Below, one piece after another: positions 1 through 6,427 of a stretch of 33,112 nt of DNA; the stretch's first letter is position 1; the number at the start of each line of letters is the position of its first letter. The position numbers were made by a program, and so were the translations under genes. The notes below the pieces were generated by a model. The model was not told the origin of the DNA, ran no database searches, and was given only the letters and a program-made list of their open reading frames with translations. Origin of the DNA: Clostridia bacterium (GTDB taxonomy: Bacteria; Bacillota; Clostridia; Christensenellales; CAG-314); contig CAAGHL010000040.1 in NCBI GenBank assembly GCA_900769665.1, positions 1-33,112 on the forward strand, in the 5' to 3' direction.

Positions 1-113
1 CAAATTTCTACTTTGATGATGTCGGTATCCTTGGTTGTACCGGTCTTGAAAGTAGCGCCACAAGCACATACAACAGTCGCTTCATGATAATTGGGATGTA
101 TACCTTGTTTCAT
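1..113 (-). CDS. rpmE: Ribosomal protein L31 (partial, 5' end only)
   Basis: The minus strand reads MKQGIHPNYHEATVVCACG at the start, the typical N-terminus of bacterial L31, a small protein of the large ribosomal subunit. Only about 37 codons are inside the window; the 3' end is cut off at base 1. Cys16 and Cys18 are the first half of the zinc-binding site of the C+ form of L31; the second CxxC pair lies beyond the edge. The start at 113 is supported by a GAGGTAA ribosome site seven bases upstream. It has its own promoter, so it is probably separate from the hydrogenase genes upstream of it. Confidence 0.93.
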   Translation of the reverse strand, partial: MKQGIHPNYHEATVVCACGATFKTGTTKDTDIIKVEI

Positions 114-162
114 TGTCGCTTACCTCGCTTTATATTTGGGACTACCCCATGCGTACCTAACT

Positions 163-191
163 ATTTTACTATTACAGCAAAAAATAGTCAA
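163..191 (-). promoter_or_regulatory. Promoter of rpmE
   Basis: On the minus strand TTGACT (186-191) and TAAAAT (163-168) are separated by exactly 17 bases, about 50 bases upstream of the rpmE start. The short leader contains a small GGGG-TAG-TCCC hairpin. Confidence 0.65.
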
Positions 192-201
192 GCAATTTAC
201 A

Positions 202-1623
202 TTACTTTAATACGGAAACTGCATCGGCAATTGTCTTTTCCAATGCTTCGCGCCCGTATTTGTCTACTTCTAGCTTGTTCTTTTCCCCGTGAGTCAAACA
301 TCCTGCTCCGCCGATACATCCGCCGACGCACGCCATACCCTCGATAAAGTTGGCATCCAAACGTCCCTTGGACTTTTGCAACAGAGCAATCTTGCATGCT
401 TCGATACCGTCGCAAGCGCATGGTTTGACAATAAAATCCAACCCTTGCTCCTTCAATCCTTCGGCAACGGCGTCGCTAAGGCCGCCGCAACGTGCAAAGA
501 TACGTCCGAAGTAGCTGGCGTTGTCCAACACGTCCTCGCCGAGGGTAGTGATGTCTATATCCTTGCTGTCAAACAATGCTTGCAACTCCTCGAAAGTGAT
601 TGCCGCATCAACATACGGTTTGACGTCCTCGTGTTGCACTTCCATTTTCTTTGCCGTGCAAGGTCCGATAAACACCACTTTGCACGGTTTTTCGTTTTCC
701 TTGATATATTTGGAAATTGCCGTCATCGGTGACGGGTTATGCGACACAAACGGCACAAGAGCAGGGAAGTTTTTGTGAATGTAATCCACAAATGCAGGGC
801 AACAACTGCTTGTAAGAAAACCCTTTTCGGCAAGTTCCTTGGATTCCGCTTGCGCTACGATGTCCGCGCCGAGTGCGGCTTCTATTACCGTGTGGAAACC
901 GAGTTCTTTCAAGCCCTTTATTACCTGTCCGAGCTTTGCGTAGGTAAACTGACTGCTGATACTTGGCGCAACAACGGCAAATACTTTGTAATCGGTGTTG
1001 TTGTTACTCTTTTTGATAATGTCAATGACGTTGAGTATAAACGACTTGTCGGTGATTGCGCCAAAGGGACATTGGTACACGCATGCGCCGCAACTGATAC
1101 ACTTGTTGTTGTCGATTGTGGCTTGCTTTTCCTCGCCCATGCTGATAGCCTTCACTTTGCAAGCCGTTTCGCAGGGACGTTTGTAGTTGTGGATTGCGCT
1201 GTACGGGCAAACTTTACTGCATGCACCGCATTCCTTACACTTGCTTTTGTCGATGTGCGCAACGTGGTTTTGGTCAAACGTGATTGCGCCGAATTTACAC
1301 ACGTCCTCGCAACGGTGAGCCAAGCAACCGCGGCAAGCGTTGGTCACTTCGTAGCCGCCCATGGGGCACTCGTCGCACGCAATGTCGATTACCTCTATCA
1401 CATTGGGGTTGGTTTTGTCACCGCCCATTGCAATCTTGACGCGTTCGGAAAGGATGGCGCGTTCCTTGTACACACAGCAACGCATGGTGGGTATTTTGCC
1501 GGGGACGATGCGCTTGGGGATGTCAAGCACCGTTTCGGCAAGACGATCGTTCCAAGCTTCGCGAGCAACCTCACGCAAAACTTTGTACTTCAAATGTTGA
1601 ACTTTTGTATCGAACTTTCTCAT
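202..1623 (-). CDS. Monomeric [FeFe] hydrogenase, group B type (HydA2-like)
   Basis: A 473-residue iron-sulfur protein with an N-terminal multi-[4Fe-4S] region (Cys-rich, about residues 84-190, with CKECGACSKVCP and CISCGACVYQCP) followed by the H-cluster domain. The three H-cluster motifs are intact: SSCCP (Cys274/275), FIGPCTAKK (Cys322) and MACVGGCIGG (Cys432/436). Length and motif style match the group B family, cytoplasmic ferredoxin-linked enzymes that reduce protons or oxidise H2. It is the last gene of a minus-strand cluster with a HydS-type sensor and a phosphatase, an arrangement resembling hydA2-hydS of Ruminococcus albus. The start is supported by an AGAGGAAG ribosome site. The direction of catalysis cannot be told from sequence. 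Confidence 0.9.
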   Translation of the reverse strand: MRKFDTKVQHLKYKVLREVAREAWNDRLAETVLDIPKRIVPGKIPTMRCCVYKERAILSERVKIAMGGDKTNPNVIEVIDIACDECPMGGYEVTNACRGCLAHRCEDVCKFGAITFDQNHVAHIDKSKCKECGACSKVCPYSAIHNYKRPCETACKVKAISMGEEKQATIDNNKCISCGACVYQCPFGAITDKSFILNVIDIIKKSNNNTDYKVFAVVAPSISSQFTYAKLGQVIKGLKELGFHTVIEAALGADIVAQAESKELAEKGFLTSSCCPAFVDYIHKNFPALVPFVSHNPSPMTAISKYIKENEKPCKVVFIGPCTAKKMEVQHEDVKPYVDAAITFEELQALFDSKDIDITTLGEDVLDNASYFGRIFARCGGLSDAVAEGLKEQGLDFIVKPCACDGIEACKIALLQKSKGRLDANFIEGMACVGGCIGGAGCLTHGEKNKLEVDKYGREALEKTIADAVSVLK

Positions 1624-1683
1624 AAAAACTTCCTCTTGTAGGGTTGGCGCACAATGCTTGCCGCCCCGTATTTTGTTTGTATT

Positions 1684-1700
1684 TTACATACGTAATGTAA
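1684..1700. promoter_or_regulatory. Inverted repeat upstream of the group B hydrogenase
   Basis: In the 189-base gap between the phosphatase and hydrogenase genes, TTACAT and ATGTAA flank a 5-base spacer. A TAAAAT that could be a -10 box for the hydrogenase overlaps it, but no good -35 is visible. A possible regulator site giving the hydrogenase its own control; weak evidence. Confidence 0.3.
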
Positions 1701-1812
1701 GCAAATTTCATATACGTATGCGTTTTTCTTTGTCATTTTGCGCCGTTAAGCTTGCTTGTTGCAAACCGCACCTACGCCTCAACTGCCTTGTTTGTCGCCA
1801 CCGCACAACAGT

Positions 1813-2985
1813 CTAGAAATAACTGACGGTGACGCGCTTGCCCATACGAGTAAGGCACTTAGTCAACTCCTCGACAAGATTCATTTTAATATTGAAATTG
1901 ATCGGCAAGTTAGGGTTTTGGTGCGCGGGATTTATTGCACGTCCGACGTAAAAACTGATGTCCGTCGCTTCCTCGAACAACATACGAGATATCAGTGCCG
2001 CGCCGTCGTGTTGCACGTTCCATTGGTCATACAACTTGTTGTCGGCAATGTAATCCTTGGCGTACTCCAACACTTTGTTGATAGTAATTACGCCTTCCGT
2101 CACCAAATCCACTCCCTCTATTTCCGCAATAGGCGGCACATCGCTCTTTTCAAACACAAGACTTGCTTTGATTGGTTTGTTTAGATACTTACTGACAATT
2201 GTTGACGTAGTACCGCCGCAAACAATGTGTTTGCCCGCCTTGGAAAAGAACAACGAAGCCATACGCATGCTGTCGTTTTTGTCGGAGCTAGGACCAAACA
2301 TAATGTTGACGGGGCAACGCTTGCGTATACGTGCCACGCAGACGGTTGCATCGTCGCCGGGTTTGCCGCCGTACAAGCGGTTTACCTCGTCGATAAGCAC
2401 CGTGGCAAGGTTCTTCGCCGAGTACCCTGCATAGGCAAGCGGCGCAAGAAACTCGGCAATATTGTCCAGCTTCCAACCGAAGTTGTACACTAAACCCGTA
2501 CCCGCATGCGGACATCCGTCGCTCATAGCGACAATTACGTCGTCCTCCCTCAAGGGGATTGTACTGCGGTATATCTTTTTGCCCTCTATCTGCAACAGCG
2601 TTTTGTCGTACTCCACGCTTTGACCTTCGCGAAGCAACAACACGGTAGGGTTGTCGTACTGTATAATTTCCACACGTTCGTTGTTTTCAAAGTGCAGTAT
2701 GGAAAACGTCGAATAGGCAACGCCGCGCACCGAGCAAACAGGCAATGTAGTGGCAATGGTACGCACGCAGTCTTCTATGCTAAGTCCCTCGGAAATGAGC
2801 GTAGAAATAATCTTTGACGTAAGCGTAGATAAAATGCTAGCCTTTACGCCGCTTCCCAAGCCGTCGGCAAGCACCACTACGGAGGAGTTGTCGTTGGTTT
2901 CCACCACTTCGATGTGGTCGCCGCACAATTGTTCGCCGTCGTGATTGACACTGCGGTAGCCTATTTCGTAACAAAGGTCATTCAT
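1813..2985 (-). CDS. SpoIIE/PP2C-family serine/threonine phosphatase
   Basis: 390 residues. Residues 1-220 are a PP2C-like SpoIIE domain with the expected metal-binding acidic motifs: ADG at 40-42, SDG at 156-158 and GDD at 210-212. Residues 225-390 are a second, unassigned domain conserved in style with hydrogenase-linked phosphatases (GGTTST near 258). The family dephosphorylates phosphoserine or phosphothreonine on partner proteins, usually anti-sigma antagonists. The gene overlaps the end of the upstream sensory hydrogenase gene by 8 bases and has its own AGGAGT ribosome site, so the two are likely translationally coupled. Inference: it turns the H2 or redox signal of the HydS-like protein into a phosphorylation output. 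The target is not visible here. Confidence 0.85.
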   Translation of the reverse strand: MNDLCYEIGYRSVNHDGEQLCGDHIEVVETNDNSSVVVLADGLGSGVKASILSTLTSKIISTLISEGLSIEDCVRTIATTLPVCSVRGVAYSTFSILHFENNERVEIIQYDNPTVLLLREGQSVEYDKTLLQIEGKKIYRSTIPLREDDVIVAMSDGCPHAGTGLVYNFGWKLDNIAEFLAPLAYAGYSAKNLATVLIDEVNRLYGGKPGDDATVCVARIRKRCPVNIMFGPSSDKNDSMRMASLFFSKAGKHIVCGGTTSTIVSKYLNKPIKASLVFEKSDVPPIAEIEGVDLVTEGVITINKVLEYAKDYIADNKLYDQWNVQHDGAALISRMLFEEATDISFYVGRAINPAHQNPNLPINFNIKMNLVEELTKCLTRMGKRVTVSYF

Positions 2986-4654
2986 TTTCGATAGACTCCT
3001 TCAGCTTGGTCAATGCCACCTTTGTTTCGGCGGCTGTTTCACCGAGCAGCGAAGCAATCTCCTGCACTATACGCATTTGTTTGTCCACCACCTTGTCGGT
3101 GATTTCGATTGTTTGTTGATTTACACGCACTTTACGCTCCTGCGAAGCGACCTCGTCGGTGATGTCGCGCATGATACCGATGATAAGGTGACTGCTTTGG
3201 TCGTACAAAATGGTTTGCTCGATGTATTTGCCGTACTCGGCAAGGTACTCGCGCTGGTTGACGATTGCAGTGTGCGTATCGCGCACCTTCATGTAGTGTA
3301 TCGGATCGAGTATTCGCACGACTTGGTCGCCGAGAATATCTCCCTCGTTACGCAAGTTGACTATGCGCATTGCCGACGTGTTGATTTGTTGTACTTCCAA
3401 ATTTTCGTTAAGCACAATGACGGCGTTGGGGGTATTTTTGACGATTGCGTCGCTGAAACTCTCGGCCTTTTGCTCCAAAAACGGCAAGCACATGCTGATT
3501 TCCGCCTTGCCTTGGTAGATTGCCACGGCTTTGTCGCGACAGGTATTGTAACCGCAACTGCCGCAATTAAGCTCATCGCTGGGCTTATTTTTGCCCATAC
3601 GACGCATAATGTCGGCAATTTCACTTTCCGTCGGCATGGGTAATTTGTGAGCAATCACCTCAAAATGCTTACGAACATCCACTTCCGACAACGGATTTAC
3701 GACAAAATCCTTGTTGCCCGCATAATTGGCAACCGCCATGTAGTCACGCACAGGCGAACGGTGGTATTTTTCCATTACCGGTCCGCCGATACAGCTACCG
3801 ACGCATGCGGACATCTCCACAAAGCAATTGTGAAGGTTGCCGTTTTCGATGTCTTTTAGCGCCGCCATGCAATTTTCCACGCCGTCGATAGCCATGTAGG
3901 TATATTCGGGCAATTGTTCGGATAACGTTTTGAGTATTCCGCCCGTGGTCGGGAAAAATCTTGCACGAGATTCGGCATTGTCGTCAGGATCGGCAACAAC
4001 GGAAATATGCTCCTTGGCAAGCCATTGTGTTAGCTCTTCAAACGTCAACACCGCGTCTACGATACCTTCGTAATACTCCGCTTCGTCCTTTTTGGCAACG
4101 CACGGACCGATAAAAACCACTTTGGCGTTAGGTACGCGACGTTTGATGTCAAGCGCATGCGCCTGCATTGGGGAAACGACGTCGGCAAGATACTTCAACT
4201 CGTCGGGGAAATACTTTTGAATAAGCAAATTGACCGAGTGGCAACAACTTGTAATCACAATGTCGCGATGCTCGGACTTCAACAAACGTTCGTATTCGTT
4301 TTTGACAATGGTTGCGCCGATTGCCGTTTCCTCCACGTCGGCAAAACCAAGACGTTGAAGGGCGGTGCGCATACCGTTGATACCCACTCCCTCGTAGTTG
4401 GCGATGAAGCTGGGGGCAAGACTGACGTACACCGGGTCGCCCGATTGGATAAGCACGCGAGTTTTTTCCAGCTCGCTACTGATCTCCTTGGCGTTTTGGG
4501 GGCATACGACAAAACACTGTCCGCACAAGATACACTCGTTTCCTATGATGTGCGCCTGATTGGCGGAGAAACGAATGGACTTGACGGGGCAGTGTCGGAT
4601 ACATTTGTAGCAGTTTTTACAATTGGACTTCTTCAAAGTAAGGCAATGTGACAT
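2978..4654 (-). CDS. HydS-type sensory [FeFe]-hydrogenase homologue with PAS domain
   Basis: 558 residues in four parts. Residues 1-56 are a 2[4Fe-4S] ferredoxin domain; 70-300 an H-cluster domain; 364-389 a CxxCxxxxC...C iron-sulfur domain (Cys364, 367, 372, 389); 400-500 a PAS domain; and 500-558 a likely coiled coil. H-cluster ligands are retained (Cys137/138, Cys185, Cys284/288), but the first motif reads TSCCHS instead of the catalytic TSCCP, and the third reads SACVGSC. This is the layout of group C/HydS proteins, proposed H2 or redox sensors rather than bulk catalysts. The overlap with a SpoIIE phosphatase gene and the adjacent hydrogenase support a sensing role. The start is backed by an AGGAGA ribosome site. 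No kinase or methyl-accepting domain follows the PAS domain, so signalling probably runs through the phosphatase. Confidence 0.88.
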   Translation of the reverse strand: MSHCLTLKKSNCKNCYKCIRHCPVKSIRFSANQAHIIGNECILCGQCFVVCPQNAKEISSELEKTRVLIQSGDPVYVSLAPSFIANYEGVGINGMRTALQRLGFADVEETAIGATIVKNEYERLLKSEHRDIVITSCCHSVNLLIQKYFPDELKYLADVVSPMQAHALDIKRRVPNAKVVFIGPCVAKKDEAEYYEGIVDAVLTFEELTQWLAKEHISVVADPDDNAESRARFFPTTGGILKTLSEQLPEYTYMAIDGVENCMAALKDIENGNLHNCFVEMSACVGSCIGGPVMEKYHRSPVRDYMAVANYAGNKDFVVNPLSEVDVRKHFEVIAHKLPMPTESEIADIMRRMGKNKPSDELNCGSCGYNTCRDKAVAIYQGKAEISMCLPFLEQKAESFSDAIVKNTPNAVIVLNENLEVQQINTSAMRIVNLRNEGDILGDQVVRILDPIHYMKVRDTHTAIVNQREYLAEYGKYIEQTILYDQSSHLIIGIMRDITDEVASQERKVRVNQQTIEITDKVVDKQMRIVQEIASLLGETAAETKVALTKLKESIENE

Positions 4655-4888
4655 ACTTAGTTTCTCCTAATTGTTTTCCGAACACACTCACAATAGCGAC
4701 GACACGCCGTTGTCGATGACAACCGCGTGCAGGCATTAAGCGTGTTTTACAAAAATCACTACGCTCTTGTCCCCAAATGTAGGGTAAAGCATAGATCCGA
4801 TGACGTTCGCCGCAAAAACAGCGGCCGTAGCGAGGTCATTACACCTTTCCTACTCAAAACGTCGGATGCCGTCCGAGTTAGGTGGTAC
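4655..4888. other. Intergenic gap inside the sensory hydrogenase cluster
   Basis: A 234-base gap in an otherwise tightly packed cluster. It holds a hairpin at about 4709-4723 (GTTGTC-GAT-GACAAC, extendable past one mismatch). On the minus strand there is a short start-less open stretch of about 33 codons with protein-like composition, ending about 90 bases before the HydS start; its only ATG leaves 19 codons. It could be a decayed gene remnant or ordinary leader sequence. No clear promoter was found. Confidence 0.4.
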
Positions 4889-5146
4889 TTACAGTGCGTT
4901 CACCGCAGGCAATACGTATTCCTTCCAAAAGTCCTTGAAGTTTTCCTTAGTGATACCCGTATGAATATCGTCGCCGACGGTAACGGTTACGCCGTCGCGA
5001 TTGCAATGTCCCTTGCAAAAAGAACCTTGCAACACGATTTTGTCCTCCAAACCGTTTGCCTCGATATAATTTTGAAATAGCTCCACTATTCCTTCGGCAC
5101 CCTTGATGTGGCAAGCGCTACCGACGCAAATTTGTATGATAACCAT
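4889..5146 (-). CDS. Thioredoxin-fold [2Fe-2S] protein (second of two)
   Basis: 85 residues with the four-cysteine pattern of the NuoE/HydC-type thioredoxin-like [2Fe-2S] fold: Cys7 and Cys12 in CVGSAC, then Cys44 and Cys48 in FCKGHC. Such small domains carry electrons to or from NADH dehydrogenase or hydrogenase subunits; here it stands alone. It starts 4 bases after the end of its paralogue and has a GAGGAT ribosome site. Position upstream of the HydS-like gene suggests an electron-transfer partner or redox input for the sensor. That role is inferred from context only. Confidence 0.82.
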   Translation of the reverse strand: MVIIQICVGSACHIKGAEGIVELFQNYIEANGLEDKIVLQGSFCKGHCNRDGVTVTVGDDIHTGITKENFKDFWKEYVLPAVNAL

Positions 5147-5150
5147 GCTG

Positions 5151-5393
5151 TTAGATCCTCGACATTACTTCCTTTTCAAAAAACTCGGAAACAGTCGCAG
5201 GGGACACTGAGAAGAACTCGTCGTTTACCGTTACGCAAACGCCGTCTTGGCATCTACCCATGCAAAAAGTACCGCCAAGCTCAACTACGTCCTTGACGTT
5301 GTTTTCGTTGATGAGATATTGCAACTCTTCGACGACTTGGCGTGCGCCCTTGATGTGGCAGGAACTGCCGATACACACTTTGATTTTTACCAT
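5151..5393 (-). CDS. Thioredoxin-fold [2Fe-2S] protein (first of two)
   Basis: 80 residues, paralogous to the next gene downstream. Cys7 and Cys12 (CIGSSC) and Cys44 and Cys48 (FCMGRC) give the same C-x4-C...C-x3-C ligand pattern as NuoE-like thioredoxin-fold ferredoxins. It is the first gene of the minus-strand hydrogenase/sensor cluster and has an AGGAGT ribosome site. The two copies share the pattern CxGSxCHIKGA and spacing but diverge elsewhere, so they are probably specialised subunits rather than a fresh duplication. Confidence 0.82.
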   Translation of the reverse strand: MVKIKVCIGSSCHIKGARQVVEELQYLINENNVKDVVELGGTFCMGRCQDGVCVTVNDEFFSVSPATVSEFFEKEVMSRI

Positions 5394-5430
5394 AATACTT
5401 TACTCCTTCGTCTTTTTTCGTCTTTGTCAC

Positions 5431-5458
5431 AGTGTAGTGTTAGGGTTTCCATTGTCAT
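5431..5458 (-). promoter_or_regulatory. Candidate promoter of the hydrogenase/sensor cluster
   Basis: On the minus strand ATGACA (5453-5458) and TACACT (5431-5436) are 16 bases apart, about 40 bases upstream of the first gene. The match to consensus is moderate. A small GGCG-TTAAA-CGCC type hairpin lies further upstream near 5494-5508. Confidence 0.35.
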
Positions 5459-5589
5459 CACTAATCATTTTTGCGAGTGTGACGGCGGATACTTAGGCGT
5501 TAAACGCCCATCCACGTACCTTAGGGTTTTCTATACCGCTAAGTCTTTGCACATGTGACGGCAACGAAAAACCCTATTTATTTTACATC

Positions 5590-5634
5590 GTCGTCGCCAA
5601 ACACGCAAGCAAAAGCCGCACATTTGGCAACGAC
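5590..5634 (-). terminator. Stem-loop after the adhE/kinase unit
   Basis: A 12-pair stem (GTCGTCGCCAAA with TTTGGCAACGAC, one wobble) and a 21-base loop, about 30 bases beyond the kinase stop. The following run on the minus strand is AT-rich but poor in T, so it may be a weak terminator or an RNA-stabilising hairpin. Confidence 0.45.
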
Positions 5635-5664
5635 AAACGAAAAATCTTGTAAAAACTTGCTATT

Positions 5665-6414
5665 TTATTGGTATTCCACCACGTTTGCCCAGCCGAGCAA
5701 AAACTCACGCTCCTTGGCGTTGCCCTTGACGGATTGCGATGCGGCAACGATGGGCATCCACTTTTGCACGTATTGTTTGGCAGTGCCGCTCTTTTGGCAG
5801 AACAAATCTAGGTACTCCTCTGCGCCGTCAATGTCGCCGTTTAGCCAAAACAGCAAGTAGGTACGCGCCACATCCGCCGAAGCGTTGCCTTGCGTAGCAT
5901 GAGCCCAGTCGAGGATGTACGGCACACCGTCGTCGGTGATGATGATATTGCCGGGGTTGAAGTCGCCGTGGCACAGTTTGTTGTGCTTGGGCATGCTTTC
6001 GATACGAGTTTGCAAGTCGTAGCGTGTGGTTGCATCTAGGTCGGCTTGCAAAATCTTGCGACACATTTTGTCCTTAAGCTTCGGTAGCAACGGACAGGTA
6101 TTGGATTGCACCTTGATTTGCAAATCGACAAACATTTCCAAATATTCGTGCTTTTTGTCGGGGTTTTCCGCCATCAAACGATCCAACGTCTTGCCCTTGA
6201 TGTACTCGGACACGATCGCCCACTTGCCGTCAATCATAGTCACGGCTTTGATTTTGGGTATGTTAAGTCCCGTATGTTCCACTCTGGCTTGGTTCAACGC
6301 CTCGGCAAGCACGTCGTCCTTGGCGTAGTCGGCGGCAAACACCTTTATGCAATCGTCGCCGTCGCGGTAAATTGTCTTGTTGTTACGCACGGCAAGTACT
6401 CTGTCAAGTTTCAT
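5665..6414 (-). CDS. APH/choline-kinase-family phosphotransferase
   Basis: 249 residues of the aminoglycoside phosphotransferase/choline kinase fold. The catalytic loop is LCHGDFNPGN (His149, Asp151, Asn156), followed by the metal-binding ILDW (Asp169). The N-terminal lobe has an invariant-type lysine in CIKVF (residue 24) and the hinge-like VSEYIKGKTLD. The family phosphorylates hydroxyls of small molecules using ATP; the substrate cannot be read from sequence. The start at 6414 is chosen because its ribosome site TAAGGAGG overlaps the adhE stop codon, so the gene is probably co-transcribed with adhE. A longer reading upstream would run into adhE and lacks a ribosome site. Confidence 0.82.
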   Translation of the reverse strand: MKLDRVLAVRNNKTIYRDGDDCIKVFAADYAKDDVLAEALNQARVEHTGLNIPKIKAVTMIDGKWAIVSEYIKGKTLDRLMAENPDKKHEYLEMFVDLQIKVQSNTCPLLPKLKDKMCRKILQADLDATTRYDLQTRIESMPKHNKLCHGDFNPGNIIITDDGVPYILDWAHATQGNASADVARTYLLFWLNGDIDGAEEYLDLFCQKSGTAKQYVQKWMPIVAASQSVKGNAKEREFLLGWANVVEYQ

Positions 6415-6427
6415 TGTTGAGTCCTCC

